Assembly: GCA_008330645.1 (NCBI GenBank)
Contig: VLTN01000013.1
Span: forward strand, 496,001 to 560,000
Direction of reading: 5' to 3'
DNA length: 64,000 nt
Source of the DNA: Cafeteria roenbergensis
Taxonomy: Eukaryota; Sar; Bigyra; Bicosoecida; Cafeteriaceae
The notes beneath the pieces were generated by a model. The model saw only the letters and a list, made by a program, of their open reading frames with translations. It had not been told where the DNA came from and did not search any database. Positions 32,502 to 46,073 of this stretch are shown here, one piece after another (the stretch's first letter is position 1; every line of letters begins with the position of its first letter). The position numbers and the translations under genes were made by a program.

Positions 32502-35500
32502 TCAGGTCGAGGCCTCGTTCGCGCACGCCAGGCCAAGCCCCCACACCGCAGGCGCGAGCGACGCACGCAGCTTCAGGGCGACCGGGAGAGACACAACGGC
32601 CGACCCGGGGGCGTCGCTCATTCCCAGGGCATCGGCAGGCTTGCCCGCGGCAGGCACCTGCGTCACCCGGCGACGGCGCAGGGCCGTGGTCTCGCAGGGC
32701 CCCATGCCCTTGCACAGCGCTCCGTGAAGACAGTCGAGCATGGCCTCGACCGCGGCAGCCCGGGTCACGGGAAGCTGGTTCGTAACCACCGTGCCGACGC
32801 CGGTCAGTGAGAGCAGGACAGCGGTCTCAAAGTGTGACTGCAGAGCCATCTGGTGGGGAGGCAGCAGAGCCGCGTCCCGGAGGTACCGCTTGAGAGACGC
32901 GGCCGAGTGCCAGCGATCAGCCAGGAACACGGCGCGGCACCCGACGGCCGGCAGACCGGCGAGCGACGCCGGCAGCACATGGGACGACGTCGGTCCTGGC
33001 AGAGCCGCAACCATCAGACCGCGGGGCCCCGAAAAAGACCCCGGAGCCGGCGCAGCAGCGGACGGCACCACCGCCGCGTCGGCCAGCATCGCCTGCCACT
33101 CGCGCTGTGACGGCACCCGCTCCTCCCCACGCAGGCTCTGCCACAGGCCCGACGAGCCGTCGGACGCCGCACCACTGGCGGAGCCCTTGGCAGAGCCCTT
33201 GGCGGCGGAGGCCTTCTTCTTCGAAGCCGCTGCGCCCGCCTTGCCGGCAGGGGTGGCGGACCCGCTGGAGGGTCCAGCGGCAGAGCCGGCAAGCGGCACG
33301 GCTCTGCCGGACACGCCGCCCATCTTGGACGGCAGAGCCGCCGCATCGGCCACCAGAGACGCCTTGGGCAGCGCCGCCGCCGCAGCCGCCAGGACGGCAG
33401 GGGACGCATCGGGATCGACATCGCCCTCCTCGGCGTCTGGCTCCGCGCCTGCCCCGTCAGCTGACGGCCCGGCCTCCTCGGAGGTCCCGGCCGCGTGCCC
33501 GGCTGCCTCCTGCTCCTCCTTGGCCGTGAGCGAGGCGAGGCCAAGCACGCCCCGCCAGCCAGCCATCGTCGCGCCGGCGTCCGCGCCGGGCCCGCCATCA
33601 GGGCGGGGCGACCCCGCTGGGCTCCCGTCTCCGCCGACAGCGCCGCCGGGGGGCTCCCAACGGACACCCAGTCCCGCCGCCATCATCCCGCGAACCAGGC
33701 TCGTCTGACCCGCGAAACCGCTGCCGCTCTCGGGCCCACCCTCCTCGCCCTCCTCGGCCAGGGGGTCCATGACCACCACACCCCGGCTGGCCGGCAGAGC
33801 CGGAGGCAGCCCGCCGGTCACGCCCGTGTCAGCGCCCAGCCGAGGCGGCGGCGCGCCGAACGTCTTCGCCCACCCAGCCGCGCCCTCACCCGCTCCACCG
33901 GCTGCCGGCGGCTCTGCCGACGACCCCTTGGGCATTCGAGGGCTTCCCTTGGCAGAGCCCTTGCCACCCTTGGCAGAGCTGCCTGTCGCCGCCGCCGCCG
34001 CCGCCGCGGTGGCTGCAGCAGCAGCAGCAGCAGCTGCAGCTGCTGCAGGCTCGCCCACCCTGACGCTGGAGGAGCAGGCCTCAGCTGCTGCCGCCGCCCG
34101 CAGCGCCGGCCAGCGCGAACCTGCCTCCCTCTCCAGCGCGGCAGAGCCGTCCGCGTCTTCCAAGCCTGTGTCTCGCGATCGATGAATCGGCTGCTCCGTG
34201 CCAAGCGCCGCCGCCACCTCCGCCTCCGCACCCGGCAGCGCCGACAGAGCCCGCGCAACGGCCACACCAGAGCCTGCTGCGGCGCTCGCGGCCTCCGAGG
34301 TCCCTCCTGGGAAGGAGCCGTACACGCCCAAGCCGGGCGCTCCGTCCGCTCCTGCCGCATCGGCGACGCCGACGTCGGCAGCGACGTCGACCTCCTCGCC
34401 GGCCGCCCGCGCAGACGCCACTGCCAGCGCGCTGCGGTTGCCGAAGAAGGGAACGGAAAAGTCCCGGAACACTCCTCGCTTCCTGCCACGCAGCACCGGC
34501 GCGCACTCGAGCGGCAGAGCCGCGATCGAGGGCTCTGCGCAGACGAGCACGCTTTCGGCGATGGACAGCGCCGTTGAAACCGCAGCGTCGTCCCGGAGCA
34601 GCGGCGCCAGCCACGCCGCCGTGCGCCGCGCGATGGCCAGCACCCGACGCTCCACGGAGTCCTGCTGGACTGCCCGGGCCAAGGCAAGGCCACGCCGAGC
34701 GCGCGAGGCAGCCACGGCTGTCGACGCGGCAGAGCCGCCGGACGCGGCAGAGCCCGTGGCGGCAGCCGCCAGCGCGGCAACCCCGTCCGCGTCAGCTGAC
34801 GCCAGCAGCAGCACGCCGGAGTTGGAGTGGCAGTGCGGTCCGCTGAGGCGGAGCGGGTCGGCGGGGCCAACGGCGGAACCCTTCCGACCGCCCTCCACCC
34901 CTGAGGCTCCGGCAACGGCACCGGCTTCGGCACCGGCTTCGGCACCGGCTTCGGCACCGGCTTCGGCACCGGCTTCGGCACCGGCTTCGGCACCGGCTTC
35001 GGCACCGGCTTCGGCACCGGCTTCGGCACTGGCACCGGCATCCGCATCCGCAGCCGCAGCATCACTGCCAGCTACAGAGTCGGCGCTTGCGTCTGCGTCG
35101 GCAGCAGCGGTCGCGGCTGCGTCGCCTGCCCGCTGCCGGCCAGACCTCACTGGCATCACCCTGAGGTCGGCCCGGGTGGTCGCCCTCCACCGAGCTGCAG
35201 AGCGATGCGCGTCTCTCGCAGAGCCAGGCGCCCGCGATCCAGCGTCGTCGCCCGCCTGCGGCGGCGGCGGAATCAGCCCCGCTGCGGACGCCCCCTCCTC
35301 CACGGCCTCGGCGCAGCCCCCCGCGGCCGCCTCCAGCGCCACGAGCTCCGCCGGGGCCGTCCTGTGCAGGGCCGCCATGTCCGCGTTGAGCCTGCCAAGC
35401 TCCTCCCTGGCCTCCGCTGACAGCTCCACGCGGGCCGTCACCGCTGCCCAGCCCTCCAGGTCCCCGGGGCGGGGAATGCCCGTGGAACCCGACGACGCGG

Positions 35501-38500
35501 GCGATCCAGCAGAGGCCCCTGTCGCGGCGGATCCTTCCACTCCTTCCACTCCTGCCTGCTTTCCGCCTGCGTCCGCGTCGGCGTCGGCCTCGGAAGGCTG
35601 GTTCTTGACCGGGCTCCGCCACAGCACCGCCGCAATCAGCGCAGAGCCGTCTGCAGTCCGGTGGAGCACCAGGGCACGGCAGCCGGCTGGCATACGGCGC
35701 AGGCACGCGGCGACGGGCCGCGAGCAGTCCAGGAGCTGCCAGGCAAGAGACGCCTCGTTCAGCGTGCGAAGCGCCTGCGCCCGGGCCAGGCTCGCTGTGG
35801 GATCGGCAAAGCCAGCGCCCGCAGCGGCGACAGCCGCAAGCGCAGCGCCCGGGCCAGCGGTTGCTGCCCCCACTCCGGCCGCGACCCAAGGGGAGTCTCC
35901 GGCTGAAAGGCCGCTGACCGTGGCCAGGGCCGGGTGACCGGCGCCCGACGACCACGGCAGAGCCGCCGCGACGCCGAGCGACGCTGCATCTAGCCCCGCC
36001 CGGACGGACGCATCGCCGGGCGGCAGAGCCGCAGAGCCGGTGACGGACCGGATGAGAGACGCGACGCGCGAGGACGGTGCCGCAGCTGCGCACAGCACAT
36101 CCAGCATGCGCCGGCGCGCAGCGCACGCCTGCGAAACGGCCACGGCCTCAGCTGCAAGCTGCGGTGCGGCGCAGCCGGCTGCGTCGGCGAGAGCGTCTGC
36201 CGCAATGGCGGCGGAATCAAAGTCCGACACCGCGAGCGACGCCGTCAGAGCAACGCGCAGATGCCACTGCGCGCGGAGGTGCAGCTCTGCCGCAGCCGCC
36301 GGAAGGACCGGCCGACCAGCTTCCCTGTCCGCGGGCGGGGCCGCTTCGGAGCCGGCGGAGGCCACCAGCGCGCCGCGAACCGCGTGCGGTCGGAACGGCA
36401 ACGAGCCGGCGAAACCGCTGCCTTCCCCTGCGGAGCTGTCACTCGCGGATCCAGGCTTGCCGGCCTTGGCCGCCGGTGCCTTCTTCGCCGGTTTCGCGGC
36501 AGCGCCCCTCTTCCCGCCCTTCCCGCCCTTTGCGCCCGCCGCCGCCGCCGCCGCGCTGCCGTCATCGTCGGTGGCCCCCGACAGCACCACGGCCGTGACG
36601 GGGCGGCAGCCGCCCCACAATGCCGCGTTCCAGGCCTCGTCACCGCCGGCAGCCTCCCGAGCCGCGCCCAGCAGCGCCGCCCCCACGACAGCGTGGCCGG
36701 CTGCCAGCGTGAAGGCCGTGGGTCGCAGAAGCCGGAGCACCTCTGCGGCGTGGCGAAGGGCGCTGGTCCGTCGCGACGAGGTCACTGCAGCCGGCGACAG
36801 ACCCGCAGCGGTTTCGCCCTTTGTTGCGTGAAGGTAGAGCGACACGGGGTCCGCCCCAAGCGCCCACCGCACCGCTGCCTCGGAGGCCATGGCGGCCCTA
36901 AGTTCCGCCGAAGCGAGCGAGCCGGCCAACGACGCGCACCTCCAGGCCAGGGCAGCGAGGGTGCGGGACTGCGCGTCGCTCCAGGCGGCCGGGAGGCCCT
37001 GAACTGCCGCCGGGGCCGCCCACGCCTGTGCCGCCGCCTGCGCCCTCGTAAACAGCATCAGGGCGTCTCGGCGGGCGGCGAGCGACGCGGTTTCGAGTCG
37101 TGAAACCTGCGCGCGGGACTCCGGGGAGCCCAGCCTGCAACGGTCTCCCGCCACCACTGGGAAGGCGCCGACGTCTGCTCCGGCAAGCCGCAGCAACGAG
37201 TCGCCGAAGCAAGTGAGAGACGCCACAAGGGCCGGCGTGTGGCCAGCAGCTTCCGCCAACACAGCCGCCCGACAGAGCGATTTGAGCGCCGTCGTCCAAT
37301 GCTCCTCCCAGGCAGGCGAGCCTGATGCGCGCGTGACTGACGCCCTCGCCACCTGCTGCCCTGCCAAGCAGAGCCACGCCGAAACCGCAACTGCAGTCGC
37401 GTGCCAGTCAGCGGCAGAGCTCCGCTGGTGGCGTCGAATCCGCACGCTGTCAGCCGACGCTGCTTCCGGCAGCGCCGCGTCGGAAGCTGCCGCGACCAGC
37501 TCCGCAGTCGACACAGCCGCCGGCACTCTGCCGCCGTGTTCAGCGCCTCGCACGCTCCGGCCCGTTGCTGCTGATGTTGCTCCTCCTCGCCCTCGCCCTC
37601 GCGCGGCTGTGGCTGTGGCAGCGGCTGCGGCGGGGTCGGCCTGTGCCGGCAGCGCCAGCGTGGATGCAAGTCCCGGCGCTGCGCTGATGTCTCTGCCTGC
37701 CGCAATGTCAGCTGCGTCAGCTGCGGCGGCCGCTCCAAGCGCGGCGGATGCCTCGGCCGATAGCGTCTGACGCAAAACGTCCGGATCAAGCTCGTCCGGC
37801 ACACCGCCGCCACCGCCGCCATGCTTGGAAGCGGTTTCCGCCCCGGCCGCTGCAGCTAGCGCAGGCATGATCGACGCGAGACCCGCAAGCGCGGATCCCA
37901 GAGGCAGCGCCGCATCCGCCTCAGCGCCAGCAGCGCCAGCAGCGCCCGCAGCGCCCGCAGCGCCCGCAGCGCCAGCAGCGGTGCTGCTGCCGCTAATCCT
38001 CCACGCGCGCACTGCCGCATCGAGGGAGGCCGCTGCACCGGCCAGCAGAGCCAGAAGGTCCGCACTTCGCCCCTGCAGAGCCAGCGCCGACGCTGTCACG
38101 GACACCAACGACCACCACTCCGACGCCGAGGCAACGCCCTTAGCCAGCCCTGCCCCGGCCACGCCCTCGCTGACAGCGGCGAGAGGGCGGCCGTCGACGA
38201 GGTGAGCCCTCGCCCGCAGCAGCGCGGCCCGGGCTGCCGCGTGGTCGTCCCGGAGAGCAACGCTGTGCCGCTCAGCCTCGTCCACGAAGGTGGCAGCGCC
38301 GTCGAGCGCGCCCTCCGCCACAAGGTGCTCCGCCACGCCCAGCCACACTCCGTGCGCAACCCCCCCCACTACGCGCGGCCCCAGCACCGCCTCGCCGACC
38401 CCGCCGACGGCAGAGCCGCTGCCTGCAGAGCCGCGCCCCGAGCCCGATATTGCCGCCGCCTTTGCCGCCTCCGCCCTGGTTCGGGCGCCACCGGCCCCTC

Positions 38501-41500
38501 GGCGAGCGAGCTCCTCCAGGCTCGGCAACCCGGCGCGGCCGAGCAACTCCTCGTCGTTCGAGCCAGCGCTCATCGATGCCCGCCTGATCGCCGCAGCCGC
38601 CTCGCGTTGCTTCACCGCAAAGCCGAACGAATCGGCCTCGGGCGCCCGCAGCAGCAGCGATTGACCAAGCGAGAAGCGCAGGGCAGCGCCCTCCGTGCCA
38701 AGGCCGCACCGGCAGAGCCACGCGGACACCGCCAGGCGAGTCAAAACGCGCGCTGAGGTGGCAGAGGCCGGCAGAGCAGCGTCGCTCACCAGCATCGCTG
38801 ATACGAGGCTCTGCGCAGCGTGGGCGTGGAGACCCAGCCCGTCGAGAGTCGCGGAGAGACGCATGAGCGACTCCCACGCGGCAGTCGGCCAAGCGAGCCC
38901 CATCCTGGAAGGGGCAAGCTCTGCCAGGTGGGGCTCCGGCCGAAGGGCAGCAGAGCCACCGCTGCCGCCTCCGCTCCCGTCGCCGCCACCGCCGCTAGTG
39001 CCGCCGTCACCGCCACCACCAGCGTCGCCGGCAGCCGCCGCCCCGGCCCCGGCCCCTGCCCCTGCTCCGGCTGTGCGCTGCTCGATGCGCGCTGCTGCGT
39101 CCAGCGTCCTGACCTCTTCGCAGAGCAGCCGGTAGCTGCGCCCCACGCTGGAGGGATCGGCCCTGCCAGCGCAGAGCTCTGCAACAGCGGCGGCCGAGGG
39201 CCCTCCCCATGCCCCCCGGAAGCGGTGGTCCTCCCACCGGTCCGCCGCCGCCGCCGCGGCCATCGCGGCGTCCTTGGCCTCCGCGCGCGTCGGTTCCCTG
39301 TCCTCGCCGGCCACGGCTGCGCCCAGGATCCGGCCCGTCTCCGTGGCGGCGCGGCGGCGGGCGCGCGAGGGGAGGAGGTCTGGAACCACGGGGGCGCCTG
39401 TGTCGGCCGGCGGCAGCGCCGACAGCTCGGCAGTCGCCGCTGCAGCGCCAGCAGCTGCGGCGCCGTCACCGCCCTCAACATCGCGGGGTGCCGCCCGGGG
39501 CGGCGCCGCCGCCGTCGCAAGCGCCGCAAGCAGCCGAACGAAGGCGGCCGTGCCATCGGGCGCCGCCAGCGGGCCCGCCGCAACCCTGGGGCCCATGAAC
39601 GCGGCGGGGTCCAGACCCCTCCTTGCAGCCCCGCGGCGGGAGAGCAGCAGCCTGGTCGCCGAGGCGGCGTTGGCAGCCGCAACAGCGCCCCTGAACAGGT
39701 CGGCGGCGAAGGCGGCGGCGGAGGCAGCGCAGGCGCGCCGGGCGGCGGGCGTCGGGGCCACCGCCGCCAGCTCCGCCATCACCCGCACCAGTGCCGCGGT
39801 GTGGCGGGCGCCAGGTCGAACGGGCCAGTCTGGAGTGGGTGGCGCCTCGTCAGCACCGGCCGCGGTGACGCGAGTCAGCACGCTGCCAGCCACCGTGCCC
39901 GCGCCAGCCCCGCGGCGCGACGGCGCCACAGATCTGGTCGCGGCTCTGCCGGCGCCCGCAGCGCTGGACCGTGCCACGCTGCGCGCCCCGACGCCGCCGC
40001 CGCCGCCGGCAGCAGCAGCAGCAGCAGCGGAGCCCACCGTGCCGGCCCTGGGCGCCGAGGAGCGATGGGCGAGGCTGCTACGGTCCACGCCGCTAGCGCC
40101 GTCGAAGCCGCCCATTCTGTCGTCGCCGTCGGGCACGTCCAGCTCTGTCAGGGACGGGGACCCGGGTCTGCACAGCATCAGAAGCGGGTCAGCCGCCGAT
40201 CGCAGCGCGTCCATGACCAGGTCGTCCGGAGCGCGGCGCTGCCGGAGCCAGTGAGCGTAGTCGAGAAGCACCCACACCCGCGCGAAGCGGCCCTCCAGCG
40301 CCAGCAGAGCCGCGTCAAAGGCAGCCTGCTTGTCGCCGGGCATGGCGGCTGCTCGGGCCAGCGCCACCCACACCCGCGCCTTGAGCTGAGGCGAGGACGG
40401 CCCCATGCTCGCAACGGCCGCGGACACGTCCCGGCCGAGCCTGGCGAGTGCCGACGCGCGCGGAGCCCACAGGGCCCCCTGATGCGCCGCAGGGATCACG
40501 GCAGCGGCGTCCCTGGCTGCCTGCAGGCAGGCGGACCACTCGCCCGCGGCCGCGAGCCCTCGCAGCATCAGCGCCGCCACAGACGCCGCGAGCGCGGGGC
40601 GGGTGGCCGCGGCGCCGCTGCGGCGCAGAGCCTCGAGAACGACGCGGCACGGGGTGGTCAGCTGGCTGAGAGACGCTTCGGAGCGCGCGGCGGCAGCCGA
40701 CACCCGCAGCATCGACTCCGCGCACGCCGCTGCCAAGTCGGCCCTGCCGGCCTCCGCCGCGCCCACAGCCGCCTCCGCCACCATGCGCGTGGCCGACAGC
40801 GCCAGAGCGAGCTGGTCGCTTGGGGCGTGGGCCACTGGATCCACGAGGGACGATGCCAGCTCCGCTGCCACCCCGCCAGCCACGCCCCACCAAGCCTGCG
40901 CTAGCCGAGTGGTTGCCGACCCCGCACCCGAGGAGGAGGAGGAGGAGGAGGAGGAGGAGGCCGAGCTTGCCGACCCGCCGGCAGTCGCCCTGGATCGCCC
41001 GTCGTCCGCGCCGACACCGCGGCGCCGCGCTAGCACGCCGGCTGCAGCCGCAGCCTCGCCGGCGCCACCGCCATCGGGGCGCAGTGACAGGCAGTCACGG
41101 CAGAGCTGCGCCGCCAGAGCGCGCTTGCCGAGCAGGGCCGCCGCTCTGCCGGCACGGGCGAAGAGCTCTGCCGCAAGCGCGAGCGCGTGCCTGCGCCACG
41201 CAGCCGCAACGGCCATACGCTCCAGCGGGTCAGACGCCGCAGCCAGGGCCGGGCGCGCCGCCGGACACCGCCTCGACAGGGCCGCGACTGACCACGCCTC
41301 TGCCGACACAAGCGGATCCGGAAGCTCTGCCGGCTCTGCTGAACCCGCAGAGATGCCAGGCTTGCCAGAGCCGTCCTTTGCGGCAGAACCTCCCTTTGCG
41401 GCAGAGCCGCCCTTTGCGGCAGAGCCGCCCTTGGACCCCGCAGGAGCGGTCGACGGCCGGGGTCGCACGAGGCCCAACCAGAGCAGAGCTGCGCCGAGGA

Positions 41501-44500
41501 TGCCTCCGCGGCGCGACACACTCCGCTCGGGGTGGCCGGACGCCGGGCCTCCGCGAGTCTCATCAGCAGCTCCGGCGCCTTCGTCAGGATCACTCCTGGA
41601 AATTTCGTCAAGCGCTGCCCAGCGCTGCTCGGCATTCACGACGCCCGCAGCCTCGGCCACAGCCACAGCCGCCAGGCACCGGCCCAACGGACCCATCGCC
41701 AGGTCGCTCTCGGCCTCCCACGGGGACGTGGACCCCTCCGCCACCGCTCCGCGCGCTGGCAGAGCCAGCCACATACCGGGCATCCGCCCGTCACAACCGT
41801 CCTCCGCGTCCACTGCCACCACAGCCATGGACGCGACGGCGGCGGCGCACCCGTCGGCAGAGCTGCTGGCCTCGGCAGAGCCAACGCCGCCCCGCCCCGC
41901 AACAGTGCGCTCATTGGGCCCAGGCGACGCCGTCGACCCGGCGACTGCCCCGGCGACGGCGCCGGCGCCTGCGGACACTCCCGCCGCCGCGGCGTCGGCG
42001 GCGTCCTGCGCGGCTGCGGCGTCCTGGGCTGGGTGCAGCGGGTCAGCCGACCGCAGCGCGCCCGCTCGCATCAGCAGCCCCGCCTCCACAGCGCAGCGCA
42101 ACAAAGCCGCGCGATCGACCAAGGGAACTGGGGGCATGGGCCCTCCGGGTTGCAGAGCCGGGCTGATGGGCAGGGCCGCAACGACGGCAGGCATGGTCAG
42201 ACTCAGTCTCGACGACGAAGTGGGTGCAGCCTCTGCTCCAGCGGTTTCGCCGGTGGTTGCAGCTTCGCCGTCAGCGCGTTCCTTCTGTCCCTGGCCAGTT
42301 GCGGCCGGGTCGAGGAGCAACGCCAGCGGGTCACACCCGAGAGCTGCCGCCGCGGCCGGGGTCCGTGGCGGCCGGGCAATCACAACGTCCTCGCTCGCCC
42401 ACCGCGGGGCCATGGCGGCCACGTCATCCGAGTCCGCGGCCTCGTCTGCCGCATCGCCTGCAGGCTGGGGTGCGCCCCTCGCCGAGCTCTTGGCAGAGCC
42501 CTTGGCAGAGCCCTTGGCAGAGCCCTTGGCACCAGCGTCGCCCCCGGCAGGCTCGTCGCCGCCAGCCGCCCGCGCCGCCGCAAATGCCTCGGCCACCGCC
42601 GCGTCGGCTGGGTCGGGCTGGGCCCCGAGCGCGTGCTCTGAGGGCGCGAAACCGATGCCGTCCGGGCCCCCCACAGCGGTTCCGGGGCCCAGGACGGGCA
42701 GAGCCGCGAGCGCCATCGCGGCAGCGCACTGCTCCCTGCAGGCCGCGGCATCCCCGCACAGCAGGGCCTCTTTGGCCTCGGCCGACGCCGCCGCCGCCGC
42801 AGCAGCAGCAAGAGCCGCAGCGAGCGACGCCTTCTTGCTCCCGCACGCCGCCAGCGCCGAGGCGGCCGTCGCCCACGCGAAGCGCGTCTCTCGATGCAGC
42901 GGCCCGCTCAGGCGTGATGATGTGGCAATGATAGCCTCTGCGCCCAGCCCGTCTGCTGACAGTGCCGGGCCCCCCGTCGCGGCTCTGCCTGCAGAGCCGC
43001 CGCGCGAGGCAGCCCCCGTGGCCCCTCGCAGCCTGGCCACCATGGCTCCGGCTCTGCCGGCTGTGGCCGAGGTGTTCCCGGCAGCGCCGGCCACATCATC
43101 GGCGTGGACCCCCGCCGCGCGCGCCGTTTCGGCGAGCAGCCCCGCCGCGGCCGCCTCGACGAGCCACGGGGCCCGTAGCGCCACGGCCCTGACGCAGGCA
43201 GAGGCCGACGCCAGGCTGGCAGCGCGCTTGAGCGCGCACATCTGGGGCGTGGCGCCGTCGGACGCGAAGCCCGGGAGGTGGGCCCGGAGAATGGCCTGCT
43301 GCCGCCACGTCAGTGGGGCCCCCGGCCTGACCGGAGCGACGTGCCTGCCTCCGACACCGAGTGACTCCACCTGCTCCGCCTCCGCAATTGCGCCCTCAGG
43401 GCCAAGAAGAGCCTCGGCGTCCTCCTCGTCCTCGTCCTCCTCCTCCTCCTCGTCGTCGTCGTCGTCCTCCTCCTCCTCGTTGCCGGCAGCCGCCTTGAGC
43501 CCTGCACGGCCCCCGGCGGACGCTGGACCCGCCAACGCCTCCACCGGCCCGGCCGCTATGCCCATGGCACGACGGCGCGCCGCTCTGGCCGCCTGCCTTG
43601 CAGCCGCCTCGGCCTCCAGGATCGACTCCGTGGAGCAGTGCAGGCCGTCCGCGATGGCTCTGGGGGCCACGCCTGCCGACAGAGCGGCCGGGCCGCTGCT
43701 CACCTGCGCCAGACGACCCAGCAGCGCCTGCGCGAGCGCCAGCTCAAAGCCCGCCTGAGCGATGCCCGCATCCCGGCTGTCCCCCGGCATCCAGGCGACG
43801 CTGCGAACCACGGCCGCGGCGCCGATGACCTCGTCGTGGACTCCGCGGGCCGATGCGACGGCGGCGAGGCGGCACCACAGCTGGAAGCACCGCCGCGCTG
43901 CTGGCGGCAACGCCTCGCCGCGTAGGGTCACGGCTCTGCCGTGCGGGCGTCCCAGGAGCGACGCGATGAGGGACGCCTCCTCGCTGCTTCGGCGGGCCTT
44001 CGCCGAGGCGGCAGGCTCGCCACCCGCGCCGGAGACACCGGCGGCGCCTGGCTGGGAGGCTGCGCCGAACCCGCCGGCCGCCTCGGCTCCAGCCCCCGCC
44101 CGCGGGCTGCTGCCGCCGCTGCCGTTGGGGGAGGCGTCCAGAGAGGCCGCGTCCTGCCCCGTGAGGGCCCGCCACTCACTTCGAAGCAGCTCGGCCGCCC
44201 GGCCCAGCAGGGTCCCGGGGAGGGAGGCGCCTGCTGCTGCCGACGCCTGCTGGATCAGCAGCAGCGCCGCGTCCAGCGGGTCGTCCGGCTCCTCGAACAC
44301 GCTGTTTCTGGCCGCGGTTTCGGCGACGAGCGGCAGAGCCATGCGGTCCATGCGGCGGAGGCGTGAGGCTGCGGTGCCCAGGCCCGCGGCGGGCGCCTCG
44401 GGCAGCGGCGGCGCATAGTCTGTCGCGAGGGCGGCCTGCGCGTTGGCGAGGGCCTTGCCGACGAACTCGGCCTGCAGGTCGCAGCGGGCCAGCTCGATGT

Positions 44501-46040
44501 GCGCGGCGGCGCGGAGGCGCTGGAGGCAGGACCGCGCGTCGCTCAGCGCCTCCGTGATCATTGTCAGAGCGCGGTAGCAGCGGGGCCTGTGCTGCTCCGT
44601 CAGCAGCGGCTGAATGGCGGTCCACAGCGCGCAGGCGGCGTCCTCAACGAGGGACGCGTCGCCGATGCGGCGGGCGTTGGCGACGGCTCGCTCAAGGACC
44701 GACACGGCCGAGCGAGACGACGTCTCTCGCTCTGCCGCCGCATCAGCAGCAGTCATGGCTGGGTCGGGGCACTCGCTCACGGCTGCCGACCAGCGGCCAG
44801 CCGCCCGCGCCTGCAGCAGCCCAGCCACGATGTCCGCCTGGACACGTGGCGTGGGTGGGATAGCCCCGGCCACCGCCAGCCGCTCCAGGCAGTGGTGAGC
44901 GAACCCGTCCAGGTCGACGTCTGCGGCGGCTCGCGCAGCCTCCACCAGCAGTTGCGCCGACCGCACAGCTGGGCCGGCAGACGTGGCGTCGGCGTCAGCG
45001 TCGCCCTCGCCATCTGCCGCTGCCGCCGCTGCCGCTGCCGCTGCTGCGGCCGCAGAGGACGATGCTCCGGCCTTTCCTTTGGCCGGCGGTTTCGCCTTCT
45101 TTCCTCCCTTGTCACCGCCAGCTGCTGCTCCGGGGGCGTCAGCTGACGGGTCTGCTGCTTCGCTCCGCACAATCTCCGCCTCCGCTTCCGCACGCTCCGC
45201 CCCGTGAACAGCTCGCACGTATGCCAGGTACCCGTCGGGATCGGCGAAACGAAACGCCGGCGCCAGCTCCGCTTCCGCCTCATCCGGGTCCACCACGGGG
45301 CCCCGCGCCAGTCCCGCCCCCACGGCCGCCTCAGCGGCCGCCGACCCAGAGCCGCCGGCAGAGCCCTTGCCACCGGCAGAGCCCTTGCCGCCGGGCCGCG
45401 GGGAGCTCTTGCCGCCTGCCTTGGCGCCAGCCCCGCCCCTGGCGCCGGCCGCTGACTCGGCCTGTCCCGCCGAGCCTCCGCCGGCGCCCGGCGTGGAAGG
45501 CACAGGATCGGCGAATACCAGCCCCGCCCGCGCAGCGGCACGGGCAGAACGCGCCGCCGCCGCGCGGCTCCGCAGGCGCTGGACTGCCAGCCGCAGGCGC
45601 GCCACGCGGGGGGCGCACGCGGCAGCGGCGGGGGTGCGCACCGGCGGGGGCAGGGCCGCCATCGCCTCCGCCGCGCCCGCTCCCGCAGCTTGCAAGGCCG
45701 CCACCCCGTCGCCCGCGGCGGAGGTGGCCTCCGCGTGAGCGGCCAGTCTGGCGGCGGACTCGACCGCGGCCGGGCCGCCGTGGTGGGTCACTCGCTTGGC
45801 GAGATCCAGGGCGGCTTCGAGCTCTGCCGCTGCCCTCTGCGGCTCTGCCATTTCCAGCAGAGCCGTTGCGAGGGCGAGGCGGTGGGCGGAGCGCCAGGCG
45901 AAGTCGGCGTCGTCGACCTCGTCCAGAGCCGCAGCCACGGCCGCCAGCGACGGCACCGCCATGTGGCGCGCCCCGTCGCGCAGCAGGGGCCTGATGATGG
46001 TCCAGTGAGCGCTGGCGCAACGGGACACGAGGAAGCCGTA

Positions 46041-46073
<33 letters not shown>

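Noticed and set aside
40603-43758. A 1,051-residue plus-strand open frame opposite CFAP46
   Set aside because: Ala/Ser/Pro-only composition and no domains. The minus strand carries the conserved CFAP46 blocks.
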